From positions 1-64,000 of the forward strand of contig CANLYR010000013.1 of NCBI GenBank assembly GCA_947495425.1: a stretch of 64,000 bases of DNA, written 5' to 3'. The notes under the pieces are model-generated. The model did not search any database. It was not told the origin of the DNA and saw nothing but the letters and a program-made list of their open reading frames with translations. Each line of letters starts with the position of its first letter. Position 1 is the first letter of the stretch. The stretch is from an uncultured Aquimarina sp. (GTDB lineage Bacteria; Bacteroidota; Bacteroidia; Flavobacteriales; Flavobacteriaceae). Shown piece after piece: positions 35,521 to 45,380 of the stretch. The position numbers and the translations under genes are program-made.

Positions 35521-37395
35521 TTATCCTTCCATTTTTTCAGAAAGTTCGAGCCAACGCATTTCGCTTTCTTCTATTTGATCAATAATCTTCTGAAGTTTTT
35601 GAGACTCATCATTGATTTTATCTCCGTCAAGATTTCCGTCTTCAAAAAGCTTCTCGATTTCTTTTTTCTGTAGCTCTAATTTTTTTAGGTCACGCTCAAT
35701 TCGGTTAAACTCTTTTTGCTCATTGTATGAGAGTGCAACTTTGGTTTCTTGTTTCCAGGTATTCTTTCCTTTTGTTTCAGAAGTTTCAATTGTTTTTTCT
35801 TTTTCCTTCGGAGCTTTACTGTCTTCATAAATGCGATAATCTGTATAGTTACCAGGGAAATCCTGGATCACTCCATTGCCTCTAAACACAAACAGATGAT
35901 CTACTATTTTATCCATAAAATAACGATCATGCGATACTACCATAAGGCATCCCGGAAAATCTAACAAGAAATTTTCTAGCACATTCAGTGTTACAATATC
36001 CAGATCATTTGTAGGTTCATCGAGAATCAGAAAATTTGGATTTTGAATCAAAACAGTACACAGGTATAATCGCTTACGTTCTCCACCACTTAATTTTTCT
36101 ACAAAATCATATTGTTTTTTTCTGTCAAATAAAAAGCGTTCCAAGAGTTGCTGTGCAGAAATTTGTCTGCCTTTTTTAAGCGGAATAAAATCGCCAAACT
36201 CACGAATTACTTCAATTACTTTTTGGCCTTCTTTAATGTTTATGCCACGTTGCGTATAGTAGCCAAATTTTATGGTGTCACCAATCACAATTTTACCTTG
36301 ATCCGGAGTAACATTCCCCGTAATCATATTCAAAAAAGTCGATTTTCCGGTTCCGTTCTTACCAATAATACCGATGCGTTCTCCTTTTTTGAAGACGTAT
36401 TCAAACTGATCTAGCAGCACATTGTTATCAAAGCTTTTGGATATTTTATGGAGTTCAAGAATTTTGCTTCCCATACGTTCCATATTGATCTCTAGCTGTA
36501 CTTCGTGATCATTACGACGTTTGTGAGCACGTTCTTTGATTTCGTAGAAATCATCGATTCTGGATTTTGATTTAGTTGTTCGAGCTTTGGGTTGGCGCCG
36601 CATCCAATCTAATTCTTTCTTATAAAGTTGCTTTGCTTTTTCTGTAGAAATCTGTTCGTTAGCCACTCGGGCCTCTTTATTATCTAAATAATATGCATAA
36701 TTACCCTTGTAGCTATATAATTGACCATTTTCTAACTCTACAATCTCATTGCATACATTTTCGAGAAAATAGCGATCATGAGTCACCATAAACAGGGTGA
36801 AATTTTCTTTAGCAAAATATTCTTCTAGCCATTCGATCATTTCTAGATCCAGATGGTTAGTAGGTTCATCAAGATATAACAAGTTTGGTTTGCTCAATAG
36901 AATGTTGGCAAGCGCTAATCTTTTCTTTTGTCCACCTGATAGGTCGCTCACTTTTTTGTTGAGGTCTTCAAGCTTAAGTTTAAAAAGTATTTGTTTGTAT
37001 TGCGTCTCAAAATCCCAGGCATTATTAGCATCCATTTGCTCAAAAGCTTTTTGATACGCTTCTGCATCATCGGGATGTTGTAATGCTTTTTCATACGCAT
37101 TGATTACCTGAAGAATTTCGTTGTCTGATGCGAAAATGGTTTGCTCTATGGTAAGATTAGGATCCAGATCAGGTTCTTGTGGTAAAAAAGCAACCTTTAG
37201 ATTTTTTCGATACACGACTTGCCCCTCATCGGGGGCTTCATCTCCAGCAACAATATTGAGTAACGAGGTTTTACCGGTTCCGTTTTTGGCTACAAATCCA
37301 ATTTTCTGGCCTTCATTGATTCCGAAAGAAATATTTTTAAAGAGTATGCGTTCTCCAAAGGACTTCGCAATATTTTCTACAGATACGTAATTCAC
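35521..37395 (-). CDS. ABC-F family ATPase (Uup/EttA-like)
   Basis: The 624-residue soluble protein has two ABC cassettes. The first has GFVAKNGTGKTS, LSGGQKKRLALA and LLYLDEPTNHLD; the second has GIIGKNGTGKST, LSGGERKRLYL and FLILDEPTNDLD. The linker is basic and the C-terminal coiled coil (KEFNRIERDLKKLELQKK in part) is of the Uup type. ABC-F proteins act at the ribosome, freeing stalled complexes; Uup also binds DNA structures. There are no membrane segments. Confidence 0.93.
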   Translation of the reverse strand: MNYVSVENIAKSFGERILFKNISFGINEGQKIGFVAKNGTGKTSLLNIVAGDEAPDEGQVVYRKNLKVAFLPQEPDLDPNLTIEQTIFASDNEILQVINAYEKALQHPDDAEAYQKAFEQMDANNAWDFETQYKQILFKLKLEDLNKKVSDLSGGQKKRLALANILLSKPNLLYLDEPTNHLDLEMIEWLEEYFAKENFTLFMVTHDRYFLENVCNEIVELENGQLYSYKGNYAYYLDNKEARVANEQISTEKAKQLYKKELDWMRRQPKARTTKSKSRIDDFYEIKERAHKRRNDHEVQLEINMERMGSKILELHKISKSFDNNVLLDQFEYVFKKGERIGIIGKNGTGKSTFLNMITGNVTPDQGKIVIGDTIKFGYYTQRGINIKEGQKVIEVIREFGDFIPLKKGRQISAQQLLERFLFDRKKQYDFVEKLSGGERKRLYLCTVLIQNPNFLILDEPTNDLDIVTLNVLENFLLDFPGCLMVVSHDRYFMDKIVDHLFVFRGNGVIQDFPGNYTDYRIYEDSKAPKEKEKTIETSETKGKNTWKQETKVALSYNEQKEFNRIERDLKKLELQKKEIEKLFEDGNLDGDKINDESQKLQKIIDQIEESEMRWLELSEKMEG

Positions 37396-37776
37396 AGTTA
37401 TTTTTATAAGATTTCAAAGGTACAAAGTTGGGAGGTAATATATTCAAAAATTCGTATCGTTTCAGAATAGTCATGTTTTAGCGTTGAAGAAAAACATCTG
37501 TATCACATATATAAATCTATATTCTAAATCTTTGCGCTCCTGAGCTTCATAAAAGCTTATCTTCTAATGGTAATATGAATAGCTGATAAGTGAATGTTTT
37601 CATAAGGTTTAAGAAAGTAAAAAAAGTGTAAAATCTTATTTCAGATTGTATCTTTCTGATAAATAGCACAATACTATCAAGTTTTATGCGGTATATTGAA
37701 TCAGGAAATCGTGTTGACTTTTAAAGTCGTGTTAAATCATAAAAAGCGACTAAATATTTTAATATTTTTGTGCGCT
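37396..37776. promoter_or_regulatory. intergenic region with a TAnnTTTG box
   Basis: The 381-base gap between the ABC-F gene and the His/Cys-rich protein holds no gene. The only clear site is TATTTTTG at 37763-37770, which would start transcription almost at the GTG of the next gene, giving a leaderless or near-leaderless mRNA. An imperfect repeat TTATTTCAGA...TCTGATAAA at about 37640-37670 may be an operator. Confidence 0.35.
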
Positions 37777-38094
37777 GTGAAAGTTTCTAAAAATAAAACA
37801 TATTTAGCAATCTTTTTGCTCTCGGTTTTTTCATTACTGCGAGTAGCAGATTTTCATGCATTAGCACACTTAGATGATGATACTACTGAGCATCATTGTG
37901 AATTTTGTGCTCATGTTGTTGAAGGGAAGAAAGGCAGTACACATATTGTAGTTCCGGTTTCTTACGACGATCTGCAAAAACCTATTTTTTTTCCTGAAAT
38001 TAATGATCTACAATTGTATGATCAGGTACCTTTTCAAAAACCACTTCTTTTTAATTGTATCTTCAATAAACCTCCTCCCAGTGAATTGGGGTAA
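37777..38094 (+). CDS. small His/Cys-rich exported protein, possible metal binder
   Basis: The likely start is the GTG at 37777, giving 105 residues with a hydrophobic signal-type segment (YLAIFLLSVFSLLRVADFHA). A longer frame to 37696 exists but its N-terminus is not signal-like. Directly after the segment come HALAHLDDD and HHCEFCAHVV, a cluster of His and two Cys that could bind zinc or copper. The family is not recognised. It is followed on the same strand by the ZnuD-like receptor. Confidence 0.55.
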   Translation: MKVSKNKTYLAIFLLSVFSLLRVADFHALAHLDDDTTEHHCEFCAHVVEGKKGSTHIVVPVSYDDLQKPIFFPEINDLQLYDQVPFQKPLLFNCIFNKPPPSELG

Positions 38095-38455
38095 TTCTTG
38101 AAACTTAGCTTAGTATTGATTAATATGGTCATTTTTCATCTTTGTAAAGATTGATGATGAGATTTTATTCAGCTAGGTATTTCTGCTAACCCTATATCAT
38201 TTATGGTGATATTCTTTGATATGAAATTATCACCTCTATTACCACTATTATTAAATAATCTTTCAATCGTAAGTTAATTTTAAATATCGCTCGTGTCTTG
38301 TATGGTTTGCAGTTCCTAATGAACCGTGCAAAATAACTAAAAGCTATATAATGTACATTACATTATACATCTATTTGGGATATAAATGAGGCGCTGTTTT
38401 ATCATTTCAACGTATGGGTAAAGATTAGTAAATCATTTTGTATTCATCCAATAGC
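38095..38455 (+). promoter_or_regulatory. regulatory gap with a perfect 9-3-9 palindrome
   Basis: TATAATGTA (38347-38355), CAT, TACATTATA (38359-38367) is a perfect inverted repeat about 90 bases before the receptor ATG at 38456. Its length, AT-rich character and central spacing resemble Fur-family (Zur) operators. The remaining 361 bases show no gene. Confidence 0.55.
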
Positions 38456-40846
38456 ATGAATTTTATCAAAAATAAAGCGTCTTCGGTACATCTGCTGCTG
38501 CTAGCGATTTTTTCTTTCCATTACAATGCGATAGCCCAAGAGGTGAGTGGTGTTGTACTAGATGAGAACAGAGCACCGATTGCTGCAGCAGTAATTACAA
38601 GTTATCCGTCTCAAGAATCAACCATTTCTGATGATCAGGGTAGGTTTTCTTTGACAGTGGTAAACAATGATAAACCACAGTACCTGATCATTAAACATCT
38701 CTCTTTTTCTGACCAGCGTGTAGTTTTAAAAAGCGAAAAAGAAGCGATATCTCTAGAAGTGATCTTGCTTCGAACGATCAATGATTTGGATGAAGTACAC
38801 GTGTTTCAGCCTGGGATATTACAAAGTGTTATTAATGATTCACAATCAGTCACCTTAATTCAAAAAGATTTTATAGCCAAAAATAATACAGGAACCTTTT
38901 CTGGAGCCCTGGCTGCGTTACCAGGTGTCAATACGATGAATGTGGGCGTAGGTATTGCCAAGCCTATGATAAGAGGAATGGGATTTAATCGAATTCTGGT
39001 GAACAACAGAGGCATCAAACAAGAAGGACAACAGTGGGGTGCAGATCACGGGCTAGAAGTAGATCCGTTTGCTATAGAAAATGTTGAGGTTATCAAAGGG
39101 CCAACTTCGTTACTTTTTGGTTCAGATGGTTTGGGAGGTGTCATTAATATCAAAGAAAATGATTATCTACCAGAAGATGGGCATTTGCTACAGCTCACCT
39201 CAACGTATCAGACCAATAATGGAGCGATATCAAATTCGTTAGCATGGAAAAACAAACATAAAAAATGGTTTTTTGAAGCTCGGGTTACCCATCAGGATTA
39301 TGGAGATTATACCATCCCGGCAGATGAGTTCACCTATGCTGGTTTTAGTTTGCCAATTTTTGACAATCGACTTAAAAATACTGCGGGTAATGAGTTACAT
39401 GTTAGCGCCGCTGCCGGGTATCAATCCAAAACAATACGTTCTAGTCTACGGGTCACTAGTTTTAACCAAAAAGCCGGGATTTTCACTGGAGCCATTGGCC
39501 TTCCCAGATCATACAACTTACAGCATCAAGGGGAGTATCGGGATATTGATTTTCCCAGACAAGAAAATCAACATCATATGATAGTGAATAATACGACTGT
39601 TGACATGGGCGCACATCGTCTGGAAATTGATTTGGGGTATCAACGTAATGTTCGAGAAGAACTATCTTTTCCCGGAGCTCATGGTGTAGCAGCAGGACCA
39701 GTAAATACAAATTTAGCTTTAGGGCTGTATTTGGATACTTATACCTCTAATATACGATATGAATTCAACCCAAATTCTAAACACCAGGTGTTGTTTGGGA
39801 GTCAGTTTCAGTACATGATGAATGAAAAAGATGGGTTCGAATTCTTATTACCAGTTTTTACTACATTGCAGTTAGGGTTTTTTCATTATCAGGCATATGA
39901 TTTTTCAGAACGATGGTTGATCAATGGTGGTATACGCTATGATATGGGTTTTCATCAGATTGATCAGCACGAGCAGCCGGTTTATGATCAAACTACGTTT
40001 GAGCCGACAGGAGATGTTGTAGAACGAACTCCAGAGTTTGATCGAGATTTTAATAATATCAGCGGAGCAGCAGGAGCAGTTTGGAAAGCAACCAAGAATC
40101 ATCATTTAAAAGTGAACTTGGGCAATAGCTTTCGTTTTCCCACTGCGATAGAACTCTCTAGTAATGGCGTGCATCATGGAAATTTCAGGCATGAAGTGGG
40201 AGATCAGAATCTCAACGCTGAAAAAGGATATCAAGTAGACTTTACCTATTTGCATCAGTCAGAAAATGCGTTTTTAGAAGTGGCCGCTTTCTATGGGTAT
40301 TATAAGGATTATATCTATCTCGCTCCCACAGGTAATTTTTCATTTTTACCCTCTGGGGGTACCTTGTGGCAATACCGCCAGAATGATGCTTTGTTTAATG
40401 GGTTCGAAATCTCAGCCAGCTACCAATTTCCATTTCATGTAAAAACTGATCTTGCTGTAGATTTTGTTCAAAACCTAAACTTGGATAGCCAGTTACCATT
40501 ACCACTCACTCCGGCACCTTCAGTCTTATCGAGTATTGAATATAATGGCTTTTTTCAAACCCCAAAAACCGTAAATAATGGATACGTTTTCCTTTCCGGA
40601 AGGTATAATTTCGAACAAAATAATGTGGATAGAAATGAAACGCCTACGACTGATAGTTTTATCATTAATGCGGGTTTAGGCTTTTCTGTTGCCTGGGGTA
40701 AACAAAACATACAATGTAAAATAAGTGCTAATAATCTATTAAACGTCTCTTTCTTTAATCATATCAGTAGGTATCGTCTGATCAATTTACCAGAACAAGG
40801 AAGAAACATCGTTTTTTCGGCTCAAATTCCTTTACAATTCAAATAA
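38456..40846 (+). CDS. ZnuD-like TonB-dependent receptor
   Basis: From the ATG at 38456 the protein has 796 residues, a signal peptide (ends NAIAQ) and a carboxypeptidase-regulatory-like domain. The plug has the marks of the metal/ZnuD-type receptors: ALPGVNTMNVGVGIAKPMIRG, then QWGADHGLEVDPFAIENVEVI, then GPTSLLFGSDGLGGVINI. The barrel runs to a terminal strand ending in Phe-Lys. Several His clusters (NQHHMI, GVHHGNFRHE) may face the channel. Uptake of zinc or another metal across the outer membrane is likely, because of the neighbours and the plug. Confidence 0.8.
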   Translation: MNFIKNKASSVHLLLLAIFSFHYNAIAQEVSGVVLDENRAPIAAAVITSYPSQESTISDDQGRFSLTVVNNDKPQYLIIKHLSFSDQRVVLKSEKEAISLEVILLRTINDLDEVHVFQPGILQSVINDSQSVTLIQKDFIAKNNTGTFSGALAALPGVNTMNVGVGIAKPMIRGMGFNRILVNNRGIKQEGQQWGADHGLEVDPFAIENVEVIKGPTSLLFGSDGLGGVINIKENDYLPEDGHLLQLTSTYQTNNGAISNSLAWKNKHKKWFFEARVTHQDYGDYTIPADEFTYAGFSLPIFDNRLKNTAGNELHVSAAAGYQSKTIRSSLRVTSFNQKAGIFTGAIGLPRSYNLQHQGEYRDIDFPRQENQHHMIVNNTTVDMGAHRLEIDLGYQRNVREELSFPGAHGVAAGPVNTNLALGLYLDTYTSNIRYEFNPNSKHQVLFGSQFQYMMNEKDGFEFLLPVFTTLQLGFFHYQAYDFSERWLINGGIRYDMGFHQIDQHEQPVYDQTTFEPTGDVVERTPEFDRDFNNISGAAGAVWKATKNHHLKVNLGNSFRFPTAIELSSNGVHHGNFRHEVGDQNLNAEKGYQVDFTYLHQSENAFLEVAAFYGYYKDYIYLAPTGNFSFLPSGGTLWQYRQNDALFNGFEISASYQFPFHVKTDLAVDFVQNLNLDSQLPLPLTPAPSVLSSIEYNGFFQTPKTVNNGYVFLSGRYNFEQNNVDRNETPTTDSFIINAGLGFSVAWGKQNIQCKISANNLLNVSFFNHISRYRLINLPEQGRNIVFSAQIPLQFK

Positions 40847-40875
40847 ATATTAATGTTTACTTAAATCACACCTAT

Positions 40876-41775
40876 ATGAAAACACACATTTTATTACCGA
40901 TCTTTTTTGTATTCTTGCTTAGCTCTTGTATAGATAGTGACAGTGATGAAGCATTAGATCTTACTGCACCCAGTATTAGTGCTAATGCCGGAGAATCCTC
41001 TATTTTGCCAAAGCAATTTTACACGGTCACAAACACTACCAATGAGGTCCCATTATCTTTTATGGTCGAAGATGAAAGTGGTATTCGCGAAATCAAAATC
41101 GAATCTCATAGTGGATTTGATGGGCATACGCACAAATCGTTTCTAACCAAAAATTCTCGATTTAAGCTTTTTCGTCTTAATAAGCTTTTTACGACTGAGG
41201 AGATTGGCAATCAAAAAAAGTTTGTTCATTCGACTACAGAGGGTTCAAACATTTACCTTGATGAACGAAACTCAGAAATTAACGCTGATGATCTAATCCT
41301 TGCAGGTCCGTATCACTTTTCTATACAAGCAACAGATATAGAAGGAAATCAAACCCGCTATCAAGACAATTCTATCTATCATACTACACTGTTTATACAA
41401 CGGCCGTACGCACCACAGGTAGAAATCCAAAACTTAAATGCAACAGACCAACCCATTTCTGGCCGAATTTATAGAAACCTTGATGCTGCCGATTCTTCTG
41501 ATATCATTTTTTTATGGATTTATATTGAAGAAGGAACCGAAACAAATTCTGAGGCCGAAGGTACTATACTCAAAGAATGGATCTGGGGGAATTCTAACTG
41601 GCCACACCAGTTTCGCCCAGATAGTGGTATAGCTTTGCCAAACACTCAAGAACTCGTATTAGAAGAACTTTTTGAAAAAGACACTGAATTTTATACTTCC
41701 CTAGACGGAAACACATTAGTCATTTGGGCAGAAGATACTAATGGAAATATAACTGTACATCAAATTAATAATTAA
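40876..41775 (+). CDS. DUF4625-like lipoprotein
   Basis: The 299-residue protein has a lipoprotein signal (FVFLLSSC) and two immunoglobulin-like repeats of the DUF4625 type. The first repeat is DLTAPSISANAGESS, SFMVEDESGIREIKIE. A histidine-rich loop (SHSGFDGHTHKSF) follows the first repeat and could bind metal. It lies 29 bases after the receptor gene and 14 before the AztD-like gene, clearly one operon. It is probably a surface partner of the receptor. Confidence 0.7.
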   Translation: MKTHILLPIFFVFLLSSCIDSDSDEALDLTAPSISANAGESSILPKQFYTVTNTTNEVPLSFMVEDESGIREIKIESHSGFDGHTHKSFLTKNSRFKLFRLNKLFTTEEIGNQKKFVHSTTEGSNIYLDERNSEINADDLILAGPYHFSIQATDIEGNQTRYQDNSIYHTTLFIQRPYAPQVEIQNLNATDQPISGRIYRNLDAADSSDIIFLWIYIEEGTETNSEAEGTILKEWIWGNSNWPHQFRPDSGIALPNTQELVLEELFEKDTEFYTSLDGNTLVIWAEDTNGNITVHQINN

Positions 41776-41789
41776 ATATATCAAATATT

Positions 41790-43085
41790 ATGAAAAAAGT
41801 GAATTTAAAATTCTTAGGATTAGCATGGATCATGCTATTTTTTACTGCATGTAGCAATGACGATGACACTACTATAGAAGAAGAAGCGATTATATTCAAG
41901 GATATGGAAAGTGACTGGGTGCGGCTCACACTACTAAGAGAAGGTGCTATCGATGTGATGCAGGCTAATACCAGCGAAATTAAGCACACAGTAGAAGGAG
42001 CATTAGCTCCAGAGGCACGTTATTATCAAAGTCATTCTGGTCAATATCTTACCCAGATTGACAGAAATGCAAACAAAGTACGTTTTTTTGATTCTGGGAT
42101 TGTAAATCACGAAGATCACGGTCATGACTATAGTGCCAAATGGTTAAATCTAGAATTAGAAAACATATTGCCTACACATTATTCTGATTCACAAGGTCAT
42201 ATTGTAATCTTTAACGATGGAGAAGGTTCATTTACCTATGTTAATGAATCTCAATTAGAAATACCGGCCTACCAACCTCAATTATTCAAATTTGATAATA
42301 CAGTGGCGCATCATGGTGCCGGATTTCGTCTGGATAATGGACAATTTGTAATCACCTTCAAGAACACAACAGAACCAGGGGGGCTTCCTCAAACCGTAAA
42401 ATTCATTGATGCCAATGGTACTATTATTGAAGATAACAAAAGTGTTGAAGTTACAGGAATTCATGGTAATGCTACCAATGGTGAATTTGGTGTTTTTGGA
42501 GCTACTGATGGTGTTATTTTGGTAGATAACCAAGGGACAAAAACCCTGATTGGTAATGTAGGAGAACTCAACTCAGAATCAGGGAATTGGTTAGGTACTA
42601 TGAAGGGGCATTATAACTCTGATGTCTTTTTTGCAAGGTCTCGCAATTTGGGTGTTTTTCTTTTGAATCCAGAAGACAAAACATTATCCAATATTTATAA
42701 GGGTGCAGATGTTTTAAATCATATGTATAGTTTTGACGGTGAATATTACCTATTACATACTGAAGGAAATGTAGTTCATATTTTTGATGGTGATACTGGT
42801 GAAAAAATAACCAGTAGAGCAGTAGAAATGGCCAATATCCCCGTATTAACTGATAAAAATAGATCAGAAACTGAGGTACTGGCTAAAATGGAAGAGCCTA
42901 GTCCTGTTTTAGTATGTTCTGATAAATTTCTGTATGTGTTGACACCTGGTCGAAATCAGGTTAAAGTTTTAGAAATCAAAAGTTTAAAACATGTGCATAC
43001 TATCGACTTACCTTACGCGGTTGATGGGATACAAAAAAATGGGTTTTCTATAGAAGGAGAGCAGAACCCTGATTACACACATTAA
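41790..43085 (+). CDS. AztD-like beta-propeller zinc-chaperone lipoprotein
   Basis: The 431-residue protein has a lipoprotein signal (MLFFTACSND) and repeating beta-propeller blades. Its layout follows the periplasmic zinc chaperone AztD: an FFDSGIVNHEDHGHDYS loop rich in His and Asp, HIVIFNDGEGSFTY, AHHGAGF, and GIHGNATNGEFGVFGATDGVILVD. AztD passes zinc to the ABC binding protein AztC in Paracoccus. No AztC or ABC genes are visible here. It ends the run of receptor, DUF4625 and propeller genes. Confidence 0.7.
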   Translation: MKKVNLKFLGLAWIMLFFTACSNDDDTTIEEEAIIFKDMESDWVRLTLLREGAIDVMQANTSEIKHTVEGALAPEARYYQSHSGQYLTQIDRNANKVRFFDSGIVNHEDHGHDYSAKWLNLELENILPTHYSDSQGHIVIFNDGEGSFTYVNESQLEIPAYQPQLFKFDNTVAHHGAGFRLDNGQFVITFKNTTEPGGLPQTVKFIDANGTIIEDNKSVEVTGIHGNATNGEFGVFGATDGVILVDNQGTKTLIGNVGELNSESGNWLGTMKGHYNSDVFFARSRNLGVFLLNPEDKTLSNIYKGADVLNHMYSFDGEYYLLHTEGNVVHIFDGDTGEKITSRAVEMANIPVLTDKNRSETEVLAKMEEPSPVLVCSDKFLYVLTPGRNQVKVLEIKSLKHVHTIDLPYAVDGIQKNGFSIEGEQNPDYTH

Positions 43086-43100
43086 TATATTATATTAAAA

Positions 43101-43140
43101 CCCACCAGAATACATATTACTTTTATATTCTGGTGGATTT
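43101..43140 (+). terminator. rho-independent terminator of the metal locus
   Basis: CCACCAGAATA (43102-43112) pairs with TATTCTGGTGG (43126-43136), followed by ATTTCTT. The eleven-pair stem ends the operon. Confidence 0.75.
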
Positions 43141-43647
43141 CTTCAACAATCGAGATTTGAAAGTTTTAAGGGGTATCTCTATATTTTTTTCTTCCTGAAT
43201 ACCTTTTAGACTCGCCCCCATAGGTTTTTTCCATAGTAAAAACAGGTCAATATCCCTCTAAGCTCAACCATATCAAGCCTACAACACGATGATGTTAATA
43301 TGCTATTATACTAGCTGCTTCAAAAAATGATGCATTAGAAGTCATTGCTTCAGGAAAATAGCAATTACATAGTGAACACTAAGGAATGAAATAAGCTAAA
43401 ACCCTTGAACATCTCCCTGGCCAACTTCAAAAGGTAAATTAATATTCCTTGCGTGTATCATAGTGATATTTTAGAGCAGATTAAGAATATAAATTAAATA
43501 CTTAATCATGAGTATTGAAATACAGTTTCCTCCCTGCCACTTCGGGCTATTATGTATACACAAATAATTCAAGCTTTTTATGGATCTTTAATAAATGAAA
43601 TACCTCAGGGGACTTATATAAGTAGAAAGTAGGTGTCCTACTCCGCT
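43141..43647. other. gene-free stretch with a possible coding remnant
   Basis: No frame is long or protein-like. One short plus-strand run ending at about 43630 reads IQAFYGSLINEIPQGTYISRK before a stop, which looks protein-like and could be a decayed gene tail. I see no RNA gene, repeat or promoter here. Confidence 0.3.
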
Positions 43648-45228
43648 TTAAATTTTCTTTCTTCTTTTGGTTACTGCAAATAAAAAGATGAATAAAGAAA
43701 GAAAAATAGCAATTCTAGCCAGGTAATTTCCTGCTTTTACATAAAATGTGATGGTATCATTTGTTTTTAGTGTGCCCCTAAGTGCTCCTTGTTTTTCATA
43801 ACCCAAAGAAGAAACAATATTCCCCGTTTGATTTATGATCGCAGAGATGCCTGTATTGGCACTTCTGGCTACGCTTCTTCGGGTTTCTATAGCTCTTAGT
43901 TTTGCATAGGACAAATGTTGTTTATGTCCTTGTGTATTATCCCACCAGGCATCATTAGTAATAATGGCTAAAAAGTCTGCTTTATTTCTTATATATCCAG
44001 TAGAAAACTCTCCATAGATGCTTTCATAACAAATCATTGTACCCACCCCTATACTATCTTTGGTGAAAAAAACCTCTCGATCTTCTTGTGTAGTTTTTTT
44101 GGCGACAGTACCACCTAGATCAATCATCACATCGCCAAGAATGGGTTTTAATATGCTTTGATAAGGAAAATTTTCTATCCCCACCACTAGTTTACTTTTG
44201 TGATATAATTCACTACTTCCATTGGGTCTCACAAAGAAAGCTGAGTTATAATCATCATAATAAACACCTTTTTTATAGGTGTTGGTTTGTGTGCGAATTT
44301 TTGCAGGGTCATTAAATACGTCTACTAACGAAATTCCTGATAAAAAATGAAGCTTCGGGTAATCTTTTAAAATATTTTCTGCCGTTTTTTTTGCTGTAGA
44401 AAAAGGAAAATTAGTTAATCGGTTATTATCTGCAAATACGGTCTCGGGACCTATAATAAAGTTTGTTTTTGGGGTGATTGCTTTAGTTGCCAAAGAGTCT
44501 AATAATACTGCTATACGACTATCTGTAGTATTGTATTTTTCGGTATATGGATTGATATTGGGTTGTAGTAGCACAACTTCAATATCTTTACCGGTTTCTT
44601 TATATGTTTTTAGGAGAATAAGAGAAATAAGAATAGGTATTATAATAATTACTCCATTGCGAACGGCTGCCCGATATATGATGGTGTTATCCCTATGTTG
44701 TTTGAATAATAAAATACTTTTAAAAACACCAATATTTACAATCCATACCCATAATGTACCGCCAAAAGTTCCTGTAAATTCATACCATTGTATCCATGAG
44801 GTAAAACTCGCAAATCCGTTTCCTAAGTTAAGCCACGGCCAGGAAAACTGCCATTGCAAATGAAAATATTCAAAGCTCATCCAAAAAGAAACCAAAAATA
44901 TACTTCCAACAGTAAATGATGTTCTTTTGGCTATACTATGATATGTCAAAAATACGAGTGCCATTAATAGCGTATTTACAATTTCTGCAAACCACATCCC
45001 AAAAGCACTCGAGTTATAGATCCACCAGGTCGTGATTATGTTCCAGATAAAAAAAGTAAGATAGGCAAGTCCAAAAACCTGACTTTTACTGTATTTGTTA
45101 TTACGAATGTTATATTCTGCGAGTAAAAGAGGAATAAAGCCAAAGAATAGAAACAAAGGAAAACCATAGGTTGGCCAGCTCACAGCAAGTAGTAGTCCTG
45201 AACTTATAGACAGTATGATATTTTTCAT
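43648..45228 (-). CDS. lnt: apolipoprotein N-acyltransferase
   Basis: The 526-residue protein has an N-terminal block of about six membrane helices, then a nitrilase-type domain, then a last helix. The catalytic triad of Lnt is visible: Glu in IGPETVF, Lys in LYHKSKLVVG and Cys in MICYESIYGE. The enzyme adds the third acyl chain to the N-terminal cysteine of lipoproteins in the inner membrane. Many lipoproteins in this window depend on it. It is divergent from pssA with 152 bases between the starts. Confidence 0.93.
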   Translation of the reverse strand: MKNIILSISSGLLLAVSWPTYGFPLFLFFGFIPLLLAEYNIRNNKYSKSQVFGLAYLTFFIWNIITTWWIYNSSAFGMWFAEIVNTLLMALVFLTYHSIAKRTSFTVGSIFLVSFWMSFEYFHLQWQFSWPWLNLGNGFASFTSWIQWYEFTGTFGGTLWVWIVNIGVFKSILLFKQHRDNTIIYRAAVRNGVIIIIPILISLILLKTYKETGKDIEVVLLQPNINPYTEKYNTTDSRIAVLLDSLATKAITPKTNFIIGPETVFADNNRLTNFPFSTAKKTAENILKDYPKLHFLSGISLVDVFNDPAKIRTQTNTYKKGVYYDDYNSAFFVRPNGSSELYHKSKLVVGIENFPYQSILKPILGDVMIDLGGTVAKKTTQEDREVFFTKDSIGVGTMICYESIYGEFSTGYIRNKADFLAIITNDAWWDNTQGHKQHLSYAKLRAIETRRSVARSANTGISAIINQTGNIVSSLGYEKQGALRGTLKTNDTITFYVKAGNYLARIAIFLSLFIFLFAVTKRRKKI

Positions 45229-45380
45229 AAAAAAAGACTTCCGCGTTAAAGACGAAATTAAACTTATTTAGTTACAATGAGCAGCATAGCATACTTCTTT
45301 TTTTTAGGTATAACACTTCATATTTTAAATATACAGCAACAGACCAAAATAGTTTGCTATTTTTACACAAAATCAATCAC

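Noticed and set aside
37640-37672. Imperfect repeat TTATTTCAGA...TCTGATAAA as a second Zur box
   Set aside because: The arms match poorly and the spacing differs from the perfect palindrome at 38347, so it was kept only as a note.
44474-44863. 129-codon plus-strand frame inside lnt
   Set aside because: It is antisense to a complete lnt with all catalytic residues, and has no signal, domain or promoter.
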